Positions 38,539 to 48,100 of a stretch of 49,485 bases of DNA are shown piece after piece. Below the pieces are notes generated by a model, which saw only the letters and a list, made by a program, of their open reading frames with translations, did no database searches and was not told where the DNA came from. This DNA comes from Candidatus Magasanikbacteria bacterium RIFCSPHIGHO2_02_FULL_48_18 (GTDB lineage: Bacteria > Patescibacteriota > Patescibacteriia > Magasanikbacterales > UBA922), in the NCBI GenBank assembly GCA_001784285.1, contig MFQC01000004.1:1-49485 (forward strand), read 5' to 3'. Position 1 is the stretch's first letter; every line of letters starts with the position of its first letter. The position numbers and the translations under genes are program-made.

Positions 38539-39738
38539 ATGCGAGGTGAACCTACTCGCCGTGGAATATTTTTCCGAAGAGGAGAACCAACAGATACCCA
38601 CCTAGACGAATGGGCGGAAAGAAGTCCGCATTCCGGCGATCATCCAACGAAACAAGACCCTGATACCATTCCGGACGTTTTGATGCGCGGTGCGCCTCCG
38701 GCAATGGAATACCCATGGGAAAATGATAGCCGACAAAATTTTCAAAATCCGAAATATTTCCCTGCGAAATATTCGGACACTCGCCCTGAGCTTGCTCCCA
38801 TAGCCAATGACCTCAATTTTTTTGCTCAGCTTCAAAAAAAATCAAATGACATATTTCCTCTATGGAGTGAATTTGAGTACCTGGCCGGTGCTGTGCATGG
38901 AAAAGATGCACCCTCGATCCTTTACCCGGCAAAAGCAGAGATTGGACATCTATACGGAGGAGATGAAAAAAATATTCCCGCAGTTATCGAGGCATTAAAA
39001 GAAAAAATCCGCAATACCAAAAAAGAACAAAAACAGCAAAGAGAAGAGACAAAAATACCCTTGTACATCAATCATTTAATACAAAGCGCCGACCAATATA
39101 TTGCGACCAAACGCACAGGCGGAGCGGAGAGCGCATCCACGCTCGATCAGGCAATCGCCGGCCTTACCAATAACCCGGAAACGAGACAAAAAGCGCACGC
39201 ATGGCTGAATGAGCATGAAGATAAAAAAACACAGCTAGATAACATTGCCCGTCGCACGAGAGCGCTCATGAGAACGTCTGATGGAGACATTGAACTCCAA
39301 ACACTGATCGAAGGAACCATGCTCCTTTTGCAAGGCGACTCAAAACAGATAGACTCCCCCGCGTCAGAGCAAACGATGCCACCTCAGACTGCGGAAGACA
39401 AAAAAACACCTTTGGCAATAAAAAAAGAACAAATTCAAACCGCGTATACCCAATATAAAGCGGAAAAAAATCCGGAACAGCGCGCGGCGCGTATTGCTCA
39501 ATTGCCAAAAAGCCTCCAGCCGCTTGCCAGCCAACTGGAAAAATATCTTCATGAGATTGCGGAAGCCGAGGCAGATGCTGACGCGTCGTTTTTCTCCATG
39601 AGAAAACTCAAATCATTTTTCAAACCCAGAAAAAATCCGGAAATGCTCACTCTTGCGGCCAACAACGTGCGCCAAGAGTTGCGACAAAAAATGCAAGCCA
39701 TTCTGTCTGCAAAAACCACCGAGGAACTGGAAAAATAA
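38539..39738 (+). CDS. Large hydrophilic protein of unknown function
   Basis: Protein of 399 residues, highly charged and largely helical, with no signal peptide or membrane segment when started at 38539. The upstream GTG at 38464 would add a hydrophobic segment but precedes the promoter, so it is rejected. Helical stretches include EALKEKIRNTKKEQKQQRE and KSLQPLASQLEKYLHEIAEA. No domain recognised. It has the only fully consensus protein-gene promoter in the window, suggesting an abundant product. The next gene, 40 bases downstream, is also of unknown function. Confidence 0.62.
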   Translation: MRGEPTRRGIFFRRGEPTDTHLDEWAERSPHSGDHPTKQDPDTIPDVLMRGAPPAMEYPWENDSRQNFQNPKYFPAKYSDTRPELAPIANDLNFFAQLQKKSNDIFPLWSEFEYLAGAVHGKDAPSILYPAKAEIGHLYGGDEKNIPAVIEALKEKIRNTKKEQKQQREETKIPLYINHLIQSADQYIATKRTGGAESASTLDQAIAGLTNNPETRQKAHAWLNEHEDKKTQLDNIARRTRALMRTSDGDIELQTLIEGTMLLLQGDSKQIDSPASEQTMPPQTAEDKKTPLAIKKEQIQTAYTQYKAEKNPEQRAARIAQLPKSLQPLASQLEKYLHEIAEAEADADASFFSMRKLKSFFKPRKNPEMLTLAANNVRQELRQKMQAILSAKTTEELEK

Positions 39739-39778
39739 TTTTCGCAACCGTTCAATTTATTCTTAATCTGTATATGCT

Positions 39779-40348
39779 ATGGGAATTTTTGACGTATTTC
39801 GCAATTCTGAGGCGCGGCGAGCCGCGGCATTGGCAACAGGGATAAAAGCCGCGACAGGAGCCCCTTCCGAAAGCGAAGCAAAAGAACCGCCAACCATTAT
39901 TGCCGAAGCCTCAAAGGAAGACGCTTCTCCATCGCGGGAACGCCTGTCTTCGCAAGAAGAACAACAACAATTGATGGACCGGTACGAAGCAATTAACCAA
40001 GAACTAGGAACACTCCAAGACCAAAGCACGCCCGAGGCGCGCACATTGATTGAGGAAAGACAAACGATTCTCGAGATGCCAGGCATGGTTGAAGCGCTGG
40101 CCGCAAGAACGCAGGAAAGAGTAACAAAACCAAAGGGAGATGCCCCCAGCCAACCATTTGAACTCAAATACCGCGGAGACCGCCCGCTGGTTGAACACCC
40201 GCTCAATGCTCTTATACGCCAAGATGATCCGAATCTGAACCCATCGAGACGGAGAGAACAGCCAAGAGAATCACATCCAGGTCTGTCCCGAGAAAAACCG
40301 GATAGCACCGCGGGCGGCGTACCACAGACGACAAAAGGCGGGAAATGA
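39779..40348 (+). CDS. Disordered polar protein of unknown function
   Basis: Protein of 189 residues. A short N-terminal motif MGIFDVFRNSEARRAA is followed by low-complexity sequence rich in Glu, Ser, Pro, Gln and Arg, one helical segment (about 58-100), and a Pro/Arg-rich tail. No domain recognised. It follows the 38539 gene in the same orientation and probably shares its promoter. Its stop codon is directly adjacent to the stop of convergent thrS, with no terminator between them. Confidence 0.55.
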   Translation: MGIFDVFRNSEARRAAALATGIKAATGAPSESEAKEPPTIIAEASKEDASPSRERLSSQEEQQQLMDRYEAINQELGTLQDQSTPEARTLIEERQTILEMPGMVEALAARTQERVTKPKGDAPSQPFELKYRGDRPLVEHPLNALIRQDDPNLNPSRRREQPRESHPGLSREKPDSTAGGVPQTTKGGK

Positions 40349-42112
40349 TTAGAATATTCGTTTTGTCGCGATGTCATGAAGAACGCGCGCAATAAAGGCT
40401 TCTTTTTGTATCACTTCTTGTTTCTCTTGTCCGCGAATCCGAATGACCCAATCTTCCCCGGCCGCTTCTTTGTCGCCAAAAACGACAATGTAGGGAATTT
40501 TTTGACTTACGGATTTACGAATTTTATTGCCAACGGTTTCATCCGTTTCATCGACAACGACGCGGATGCCGTTTGCATGAAAATCAACGGCCTGCGTTTT
40601 GACCGCCTCGCGATGCTTTTCCGAGACCGGTACGAATTGAACCTGGACCGGAGCAAGCCAAAGAGGAAACGCACCCGCATAGTGTTCAATCAAAAATGCA
40701 AATGTTCTTTCGATCGCGCCAATTGACGAACGATGAATCACAATCGGCTGTTTTTCGGTCCCGTCTTTATCAATATATCGCAAATCAAACCGCTCTGGCA
40801 TGCAAAAATCATATTGGACAGTAAACGCGGTGTCTTCTTTGCCAAGCACATTTCGCATCTGAATATCAATCTTCGGACCATAAAATGCGGCTTCATTTTG
40901 CGCCTCTGCGAATGGCGCGCCGCGTTCCTGCAAGATGGCGCGGAGCGTCTCTTCTCCCTCATCCCAGGCCGCATCATTCTTATAATATTTTTCTGTATTC
41001 TCTCTGTCCCCCAAAGAAAGCCGATAGGAAAAATCCTTTCCTTTCACCAGTCCAAACACACTGCACATATATTCCACGAGGTCCAACACGTCCGTCAGTT
41101 CGCCCTTCACCTGTTCGGGCATGCAAATAATATGCGCGTCGGCCAAACAAAAACTTCGGACACGCATCATCCCAGTCAGTTCTCCTGATTTTTCATACCG
41201 AAAAAGCCTGGCAAGTTCCGCAATGCGCATTGGTAATTCTCGATACGATCGCTTCTTGTCCTGATACAGCATAAAGTGATGCGGGCAGGTCATGGGACGT
41301 AATATGAGTTCTTCTTCATCAATCTGCATGGGCGGATACATGGTATTTTTGTAATACGGAAAATGACCGGACTTGCGATATAAATCCACTTTAGCAAGTT
41401 CTGGGGTGATAACATGCAAGTATCCACGACGGAGTTCTTCTGCAACAACAAAATTTTCAAGCTCGCGACGAATGGTTGCGCCGCGATGCGTCCAAAGCGG
41501 CAACCCTTTTCCAATAAGATCTGAAAACGTGAAAAGATCAAGCTCTTTCCCAAGTTTTCTGTGGTCGCGCTTTTTTGCTTCTTCAAGCATGACAAGATAG
41601 TTGTCTAATTCTTTTTGCGCAGGAAAACAGGTTCCATAGATGCGCGTGAGCATCTGCCGTTTTTCGTCGCCACGCCAATACGCGCCGGCAATTTTCAAAA
41701 GTTTAAAATGTTGTAATTCTTTTTGTGGGTCATCTGAATGTCCGCCTTTGCACAAATCTAAAAAATTTCCCGGATTATTTTCCGTGATGGTTTTTCCTTC
41801 TTTTCCAAAATCCTGAATCAGTTCTAATTTGTAGGGATTATCGGCAAAATCTTTTTGTGCTTGCTCAAGCGACACTTCTTTCACTTCAAACTGACCCCAA
41901 GTCTTCAGGATCTCTCGCATCTTTTTTTCTATTTGTTCAAAATCACTTTCAGAAATTTTGACCTCTCCCATATCAAAATCCTGATAAAATCCGTCCTCAA
42001 TAGCCGGCCCAATCGCATTTTTTGCGCCTGGCCAAAGCTGTTTCACTGCCGCGGCCAAAAGATGGGCGCAGGAATGGCGCGCCTGACTCAATTGTTCTTT
42101 TTGTTCATGCAT
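40349..42112 (-). CDS. thrS: Threonyl-tRNA synthetase, TGS-less
   Basis: Protein of 587 residues. It starts directly at the editing domain; the N-terminal TGS (N1) domain is missing. Editing-site residues are HSCAH (N-terminal) and CKGGH. Class II catalytic motifs follow: LIGKGLPLWTHRGATIRRELE, the zinc/active-site MTCPHHF, RIAELARLFRYEKSGEL, and HRSSIGAIERTFAFLIEHYAG. A C-terminal anticodon-binding domain begins near LAPVQVQFVPVSEKH. The start at 42112 (MHEQKEQL) is preferred to an ATG four codons upstream. It is the last gene of the membrane protein / pilB unit. Confidence 0.95.
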   Translation of the reverse strand: MHEQKEQLSQARHSCAHLLAAAVKQLWPGAKNAIGPAIEDGFYQDFDMGEVKISESDFEQIEKKMREILKTWGQFEVKEVSLEQAQKDFADNPYKLELIQDFGKEGKTITENNPGNFLDLCKGGHSDDPQKELQHFKLLKIAGAYWRGDEKRQMLTRIYGTCFPAQKELDNYLVMLEEAKKRDHRKLGKELDLFTFSDLIGKGLPLWTHRGATIRRELENFVVAEELRRGYLHVITPELAKVDLYRKSGHFPYYKNTMYPPMQIDEEELILRPMTCPHHFMLYQDKKRSYRELPMRIAELARLFRYEKSGELTGMMRVRSFCLADAHIICMPEQVKGELTDVLDLVEYMCSVFGLVKGKDFSYRLSLGDRENTEKYYKNDAAWDEGEETLRAILQERGAPFAEAQNEAAFYGPKIDIQMRNVLGKEDTAFTVQYDFCMPERFDLRYIDKDGTEKQPIVIHRSSIGAIERTFAFLIEHYAGAFPLWLAPVQVQFVPVSEKHREAVKTQAVDFHANGIRVVVDETDETVGNKIRKSVSQKIPYIVVFGDKEAAGEDWVIRIRGQEKQEVIQKEAFIARVLHDIATKRIF

Positions 42113-42120
42113 AAAAAAAA

Positions 42121-43287
42121 TCAAGAGTTTGCCTCCTCATTCAGCACTTTTTTGATCAGCACATTGACATGCTCAGGCACAAACGGAATGGTGCGCACCC
42201 AGAGCGGAGAAAATTCCACGTCCACACGATAAACATGATCAAGAGAAAGCAAATAACGGCGAACTTCATCTCTATTTTTTCCGAAAAACATGGTCTTGGC
42301 CAATTGCGGACTTTCCGGATTCAGAGAAATAAGACCGTTTTGCGATGCCTCAAGGGTGGCTGTTTTCTTTTCAGGGTCATAGTCAGTCAATATCACAGAC
42401 AATTCTCCTTCGGAGGACCGAAACATTTCATTTTCACTCATCAATCGTTTGAGAAATTCCTTGCGCATGATCGCCTCCATGTCGTCGGCGGAATACAATA
42501 TCCCCACCACTTCCGCGGCGCCGAACATGGTAAAGGCTTTGCTCTCAGTTCCAATTGGGACGGTTGTTGACGCGGTTTGATTCATAGCAGAAAATACCAC
42601 GCCCTTTGCCGCGTCCGGATATTGCGCCCGCAATTGCGCCTGTCCTTCTTCTTTCATAAGAAGCGCCAATTGTTTTTCCGCCTTTTCAATATCATCTTTG
42701 CCAACAACGCCAACGAGTTGCACCCCTCCGGAAATAGGACTGTCGCTCGTCCCATAAATCACTTTTTGCTTTTCTTCGCTCAAGCCTGGAATGGTAAACC
42801 GATTGACCGGCCCGATATTGCCCTGCGCGCCCTCCTGGTCCGCATACACAGCCGCCTCAATCGTTCCATTGGCGGGAACGGTGACACGATTTTTGAGCCG
42901 GTACAGCGCCTGATTGGGAGCCAAAAGCCTGGTTGTTGCAATCAATGGCTGGGGTGCTGACGATTCATTGTGCAGAACGACCATGCCGGTTGCAACCGCA
43001 ATTTCTTCTTTGGTGGCGCCCGGCGTAAATTCCTTTGACAGAGAAACCGTAACGCTTGCAATCTGCCCCGGTATTGTCGCTTGGATGCCCTCCGGCGCAA
43101 TCGTCACTGTTGTTTTTGCCTCAATAGGATCATCCTTGGTAATAATGGTAATGGTTGCCCGCTTGCTTGACATAAATATGATCACGCCAAGGAGGACAAC
43201 CGTCAAAAAAAGAAATGATAATGCAACAAATTTGTACAACCGAACCGGTTGATTGGAGATTGCGGAAGAAGATTGACGAGGACTCAT
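42121..43287 (-). CDS. Baseplate J-like single-pass membrane protein
   Basis: Protein of 388 residues. A basic cytoplasmic N-terminus, one membrane helix (about 20-40) and a large extracytoplasmic beta-rich region. The stretch VTVPANGTIEAAVYADQEGAQGNIG, here written in part as VPANGTIEAAVYADQEG, followed by FTIPGL, resembles the core of baseplate J/gp47-like proteins, a label often given to such proteins in Patescibacteria. It lies between pilB and thrS, so a role at the surface near the type IV pilus is possible. The match is weak and by eye. Confidence 0.6.
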   Translation of the reverse strand: MSPRQSSSAISNQPVRLYKFVALSFLFLTVVLLGVIIFMSSKRATITIITKDDPIEAKTTVTIAPEGIQATIPGQIASVTVSLSKEFTPGATKEEIAVATGMVVLHNESSAPQPLIATTRLLAPNQALYRLKNRVTVPANGTIEAAVYADQEGAQGNIGPVNRFTIPGLSEEKQKVIYGTSDSPISGGVQLVGVVGKDDIEKAEKQLALLMKEEGQAQLRAQYPDAAKGVVFSAMNQTASTTVPIGTESKAFTMFGAAEVVGILYSADDMEAIMRKEFLKRLMSENEMFRSSEGELSVILTDYDPEKKTATLEASQNGLISLNPESPQLAKTMFFGKNRDEVRRYLLSLDHVYRVDVEFSPLWVRTIPFVPEHVNVLIKKVLNEEANS

Positions 43288-43317
43288 AGAAAAAAAAGAA
43301 AATAGTCATGCCACTAT

Positions 43318-45054
43318 TTATTCTATCACGCGAAATACTTCATGAATAGAGGTGGTGCCATCAATCGCTTTTACAATGCCATCCTGGGCCATAGTCACCA
43401 TGCCCTGCTCTCGAAGAAGGGCGGCCATATCGTGTTCGGAAAATGAACCCTCATGAATCATGTCGGCAACTTCCGCGGTAATGGGAAAAATTTCATACAC
43501 GCCAATGCGTCCTTTATACCCAATATTGTTGCATTGAGTGCATCCTTTTGGCTCAGGGAAAACCAATGGTTTGCCGGCAATTTCTTTTTTTGCATCTTCC
43601 GGCATGGCATCAATAAGCTCATGAATCTGGTCTTGGATGCTTTGCTGATACGCGTCAATCGGTTGCATGGTGTGACATGCGACGCAGATGCGGCGAACCA
43701 AGCGCTGACCCAAAACTGCATTCAGCGCATGATCAAGCAAAAACGATTTTACTCCCATCGATAAAAAACGAGAGACAGCCCCAATCGCATTGTTGGTATG
43801 AAGCGTCGAAAGCATCATATGCCCGGTCAAGGCGGCGTCAATAGCGATATTTGCCGTTTCCAAATCGCGAATTTCCCCAACCATAACAATGTCCGGGTCC
43901 TGACGCAAGAGAGACCTCAGGCCTTTGGCAAACGTATAGTCTTTTGAGTGCTCAATCTGGCTCTGGTTCACTCCCTCAATACGGTACTCAACAGGATCCT
44001 CAAGCGTAATGATTTTGACCCCTGGTTTGTTGAGAATTTTTAAAATGGCATACAGCGTGGTTGTCTTTCCGCTTCCGGTTGGACCGGTGGTAATAATCAT
44101 GCCATTTGGCCGGCGAATTTCTCGAGCAAGAATGTCGTACGCCCGCTCGCGAAGCCCCAAGCCCTCAAGCGTGATCCCCTCTTGGTTTTGACGCAACAGG
44201 CGCAAAACGACGGATTCGCCATACACGGTCGGCATAGTGGACACGCGGACATCCACGTCTCCGTTCGAGAGACGAATGGTGAATCGCCCGTCTTGGGGCT
44301 TGTCGGTAATATTGATTTTTAATCCCGAAACCAGCTTGATTCTTGAGACCAATCGCTGAAATATCTCTTTTGGCAGGCGCGCCGCGTCATGCAAAATACC
44401 ATCGAGCCGGAGACGGACCACAATGCCATTTTCTTCCGTTTCAATATGGACGTCAGACGCATCCAATTTGAGACCCGCTCCCAATAAGACCGTCACCAAA
44501 TCCGACATTCCCTTATCTTGCACCAATTCCTGAAACGATGCAAAATCGTTCACAGTTGCCTGAACATTCGCCAAATCGCTCTCATGAATTTCGACATCTT
44601 TGGTAATGGGCTTAATTATGGGAAGCGTGTTGTACAAATCAAGCACGCGTTCCAGACTTTTTTCTGAAATGGTGTATAATTTGCCGTTCACATGGTCGCG
44701 CTTTTCCAGTGTGGCAAGAAGCGCCGCGACTTCTGCATTGGTGGGGTCGAGCGCGCCGATTCTGATTTCATCCTGATCCACAAAAAAACAGACAGCACCG
44801 AGCCGCGTGGCGTCGTCTCTCGGAATTTGTTTGAGCGCCAATTGACTCACCGGAAATTTGTCCAAATCAATATGCGGCACTCCTGCTTTATCCGCAAACC
44901 GCATGGCTTTCACTTCAAATTCTTTCTTTTCAACCTCTCCCATTTTTTTTGCGAACTGTTTGGCGACATTGGAAGAAAAGAGAGACAAACTCGGATGGCG
45001 TCCGGGATCTTGAGATCCTTTGGTGTTGTCGTCACCGTGCGGCGTATCGTGCAT
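43318..45054 (-). CDS. pilB: Type IV pilus assembly ATPase PilB (GspE family)
   Basis: Protein of 578 residues powering pilus extension. An N-terminal MshEN-like domain (about 45-150) precedes the ATPase core. The Walker A is GPTGSGKTTTLYAIL; the Asp box and Walker B are ITLEDPVEYRIEGVNQSQI and DIVMVGEIRDLETA; the His box is TGHMMLSTLHTNNA. A zinc tetracysteine is present (CVACH and CTQC). Other pilus genes such as pilC, pilM or pilin are not in the window. It follows a polytopic membrane protein gene by nine bases. Confidence 0.93.
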   Translation of the reverse strand: MHDTPHGDDNTKGSQDPGRHPSLSLFSSNVAKQFAKKMGEVEKKEFEVKAMRFADKAGVPHIDLDKFPVSQLALKQIPRDDATRLGAVCFFVDQDEIRIGALDPTNAEVAALLATLEKRDHVNGKLYTISEKSLERVLDLYNTLPIIKPITKDVEIHESDLANVQATVNDFASFQELVQDKGMSDLVTVLLGAGLKLDASDVHIETEENGIVVRLRLDGILHDAARLPKEIFQRLVSRIKLVSGLKINITDKPQDGRFTIRLSNGDVDVRVSTMPTVYGESVVLRLLRQNQEGITLEGLGLRERAYDILAREIRRPNGMIITTGPTGSGKTTTLYAILKILNKPGVKIITLEDPVEYRIEGVNQSQIEHSKDYTFAKGLRSLLRQDPDIVMVGEIRDLETANIAIDAALTGHMMLSTLHTNNAIGAVSRFLSMGVKSFLLDHALNAVLGQRLVRRICVACHTMQPIDAYQQSIQDQIHELIDAMPEDAKKEIAGKPLVFPEPKGCTQCNNIGYKGRIGVYEIFPITAEVADMIHEGSFSEHDMAALLREQGMVTMAQDGIVKAIDGTTSIHEVFRVIE

Positions 45055-45063
45055 ACCGGTCGT

Positions 45064-46053
45064 TTATCCTTTTTTTAAAAATTGGAAAAAACCAATGACA
45101 CGGCTCCGCACGCCCTCTTTATGCATTTTCATGAAAAGATACGTCCAAACCGAAACGGTGAACACTTGAAAAAAGGACCAGAGCAAAAAGACAAAAAGAA
45201 GAAAAAACGCCCCGCCAATTACCATTCCGAGCGTAAAGAGAACCGCCTTGCCAGTCAGAACCGCAATGAACCATAAAAGCAGGGTGGGGAAAAAGAACAC
45301 CACAAGCCCCACAAAAGAAACGAGCCCGGTCAAAAGTGTCGCAAAAAACAAGAGCAATCCAATTTCCAAAGACACCAGCCAGTGGTCAACAAACAATCGC
45401 CACCCTGCGGCAATCGCCTTTCCCAATGGATATTCTTCGACAACGATATAGCATGCGGCATAAATAACCAAAAATGAGACAACCATGCCAAGCATCATAA
45501 CCACAAAAAAGAATACAGAGAACAAAAGAGAATCAGCGGTGTTCATCCCGGTTGCCATATATGATGCGACAACCGCCATAAGAAGAACCAAAAAAGCAAA
45601 GATGGTTTTTTTCGCCAAAAAAATAAAAAAGAGCCGCCAAAAGTGTTTGACCCCCGTATGCCATGCTTTGCCCATATGCACGGACGCGGTTTTCTTTTTC
45701 ACGGATGAGGCAACCACAGCAATCATGGCGCCGTATGATACCACCGCTATAAAGGTCCCAATCACCAAAAAACTTGTAACGAAAACAAACGACCACAAAA
45801 GCCACACCCAGATATCGAATGACAGGCTGTTGATACCCGTCAAAAGGAGAGAACCGATGAGGCCTGGCAAACCAATCCACAGCCCAAATTGACTCGTGAC
45901 CGATACATCCGAAAGCCCTGCGCTCGCAAAAAATTCAAACATGCCCATCTGCCCAAGAAGGGCGGAAAAAAAACCAAAGACCCACAAGAGTTTATATTTC
46001 CATGCAAGGCCGAGCCCGTGTTGAAGTGCATCCCGATACAGTGGTGTTTTCAT
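45064..46053 (-). CDS. Polytopic membrane protein of unknown function
   Basis: Protein of 329 residues with about seven membrane helices. EEYPLGKAIAAGWRLFVDHW near residue 215 recalls the membrane domain of the protein at 23615, where a similar amphipathic segment links helices. No catalytic motif is visible. The start at 46053 (MKTPLYRD) is preferred over a TTG or ATG upstream. It is the first gene of the unit ending in thrS, directly upstream of pilB. Confidence 0.68.
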   Translation of the reverse strand: MKTPLYRDALQHGLGLAWKYKLLWVFGFFSALLGQMGMFEFFASAGLSDVSVTSQFGLWIGLPGLIGSLLLTGINSLSFDIWVWLLWSFVFVTSFLVIGTFIAVVSYGAMIAVVASSVKKKTASVHMGKAWHTGVKHFWRLFFIFLAKKTIFAFLVLLMAVVASYMATGMNTADSLLFSVFFFVVMMLGMVVSFLVIYAACYIVVEEYPLGKAIAAGWRLFVDHWLVSLEIGLLLFFATLLTGLVSFVGLVVFFFPTLLLWFIAVLTGKAVLFTLGMVIGGAFFLLFVFLLWSFFQVFTVSVWTYLFMKMHKEGVRSRVIGFFQFLKKG

Positions 46054-46127
46054 AAAAAATAAATCAAAAGTCAAATACCATGTACATTTTGAATGTGAAT
46101 TTTAAATCTTGAATTATAGTATTATAG

Positions 46128-46136
46128 AGTATACCA
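46128..46136 (-). promoter_or_regulatory. Extended -10 promoter of the pilB-thrS unit
   Basis: Minus strand TGG followed by TATACT (46136-46128), with no clear -35. Start near 46121, leaving about 68 AT-rich bases before the first gene. Further TATAAT-like hexamers follow immediately. Confidence 0.5.
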
Positions 46137-46160
46137 CAATTCAGCGAGAAGCAGGAATAC

Positions 46161-46186
46161 AAAAACCCTGTGTTCTTTGCACAGGG
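46161..46186 (-). terminator. Terminator after ftsH
   Basis: CCCTGTG (46166-46172) pairs with CACAGGG (46180-46186) around a 7-base loop; on the minus strand it is followed by TTTTTG. It ends the rpsA-ftsH unit. Confidence 0.85.
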
Positions 46187-46210
46187 CATGTATTCGTCTC
46201 AACTATTCAT

Positions 46211-48100
46211 TTATACGGTTATGGTTCCAGTGACCGTTTCTTCTTTGATTTTTTCTTCCTTTTGGGCGCCAGGCGTTCCCATGACGACGAGAAATTCCTC
46301 TTGCTCGACGGTTTCTTTTTCCAACAGCACACTGACGAGAGCGTCAACCTCTTTGCGATGATCATGAAAAATTTTTTCCGCGCGCTTTTTTGCGGTACTC
46401 AGCACGCGGTCAATTTCTTCGTCAATAAGTTCAGCGGTTTTTTCACTGTAATTTTTCTTCGCGTGAATCTCCTGCGCCAAAAAGATAAGCTCCTCATTGT
46501 CTCCATACTGGCGCGGCCCGAGTTTTTCACTCATGCCATGCCGCATAATCATGGCCGTCGCCATATGCGTGGCTTGTTTCAAATCGCTTGCGGGGCCGGT
46601 GGTCATATTCTCGTGGCCATACACCGTCTCTTCGGCGACCAAGCCGCCCATTGCCATAGCCAGTTCGTCTTGAAATTTGCCAAGGGTTTTATAATGGATA
46701 TCTTGCTCCGGCATGGACAGCGTGTACCCGCCGGCCATGCCGCGGCCGATAATGGATACTTTGCGCACAGGATCGCAATTGGGAAGAAAGTGGGCGACGA
46801 CCGCATGCCCGGCCTCATGGTAGGCAGTCATTTTTCTGTCTTTTTCTGTCATAACGCGAGACTTGCGTTGCGGGCCAAGCATGACTTTTTCAATGCTTTC
46901 CAAAATTTCTTCTTCCGTAATAGTTTTTTTATTTCGCCGAACGGTCAAAATGGCCGCCTCATTCAGCAAATTCTCAAGGTCAGCGCCGGAAAACCCGGGC
47001 GTGCGTTCGGCCAGCTTTTTTAAAGATACGTCTTCCGAGAGCGGCTTTCCTTTTGCGTGAACGAGCAAAATTTCCTCTCGTTCTTTAATGTCCGGCATAG
47101 AAATAACCACGCGGCGATCAAATCGCCCGGGACGCAACAAGGCCTGGTCCAGAACATCCGGACGGTTGGTTGCGGCAATGACAATCACGCCAAGATGCGG
47201 ATCAAACCCATCCATTTCAACCAAAATTTGATTGAGCGTTTGCTCTCGTTCATCATGCGATCCGCCAAGACCGGCCCCTCGTTTTCGGCCCACTGCGTCG
47301 ATTTCGTCAATAAAGACAATGGCCGGAGCCGCTTTTTTTGCTTTTTGAAACAAATCACGAACACGGCTGGCGCCCACGCCTACAAACATTTCGACAAATT
47401 CCGAACCGGAAATATGAAAAAATGGCACGTTTGCTTCTCCCGCGACCGCTTTGGCGAGAAGCGTTTTTCCGGTTCCCGGAGAACCCATAAGCAAAACCCC
47501 TTTCGGAATTTTTGCTCCCATGTCCGTAAAGCGTTTCGGATTTTTCAAAAAATCAACCACTTCTTCCAGCTCTTCCTTGGCTTCATGCGCGCCGGCAACG
47601 TCTTGAAACGTTTTTTTGTCCTTATCGTCCTGTTTTGCCTGGCGGGCCGCGCTCTGGCCAAACCCCATGGCGCGATTATTGACGCCCTGCACCTGGCGAC
47701 TCATGAAAAAAATAATCAATCCAATCAAAAGAAATGGAAAAAGATACGGCGCAATAACGCGAAGGGCCACCTTCCATCCTTCTTCTTCTTTGACCTGTAT
47801 CTGTCCAATGGCAAGCCGCTTTTCTTGGGACACTCCATATTCGTCCAAAAGTTCGGAAAGCGTTTGACCGATTTCTTTTTTTACTTCCTGCTGTTTTTTG
47901 TCTTGATCCCGCAATACCACCTGAATGGTGTCGCCTTCAATGGAAAGACTCTCCACTTGGCCATTATTGATTTGCTCTATCAATGTCGATATGCCGATCT
48001 TCTCAGGCTTGTCTTCCGGAGAACGAAACGTGCTAAAGACGAGCGCAATCAAAAGAAGCGTGAGGATGACAATGCCAAAATTTTTCAAAAGATTTTTCAT
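46211..48100 (-). CDS. ftsH: ATP-dependent zinc metalloprotease FtsH
   Basis: Protein of 629 residues. Two N-terminal membrane helices (about 7-24 and 118-135) flank an extracytoplasmic FtsH domain. The AAA+ module has Walker [14 protein letters not shown], Walker [12 protein letters not shown], the pore sequence [12 protein letters not shown], and RPGRFDRR. The protease has HEAGH (zinc). It degrades unneeded or misfolded membrane proteins. Its start overlaps the rpsA stop by four bases (ATGA), so the two are translationally coupled. Confidence 0.96.
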   Translation of the reverse strand: MKNLLKNFGIVILTLLLIALVFSTFRSPEDKPEKIGISTLIEQINNGQVESLSIEGDTIQVVLRDQDKKQQEVKKEIGQTLSELLDEYGVSQEKRLAIGQIQVKEEEGWKVALRVIAPYLFPFLLIGLIIFFMSRQVQGVNNRAMGFGQSAARQAKQDDKDKKTFQDVAGAHEAKEELEEVVDFLKNPKRFTDMGAKIPKGVLLMGSPGTGKTLLAKAVAGEANVPFFHISGSEFVEMFVGVGASRVRDLFQKAKKAAPAIVFIDEIDAVGRKRGAGLGGSHDEREQTLNQILVEMDGFDPHLGVIVIAATNRPDVLDQALLRPGRFDRRVVISMPDIKEREEILLVHAKGKPLSEDVSLKKLAERTPGFSGADLENLLNEAAILTVRRNKKTITEEEILESIEKVMLGPQRKSRVMTEKDRKMTAYHEAGHAVVAHFLPNCDPVRKVSIIGRGMAGGYTLSMPEQDIHYKTLGKFQDELAMAMGGLVAEETVYGHENMTTGPASDLKQATHMATAMIMRHGMSEKLGPRQYGDNEELIFLAQEIHAKKNYSEKTAELIDEEIDRVLSTAKKRAEKIFHDHRKEVDALVSVLLEKETVEQEEFLVVMGTPGAQKEEKIKEETVTGTITV

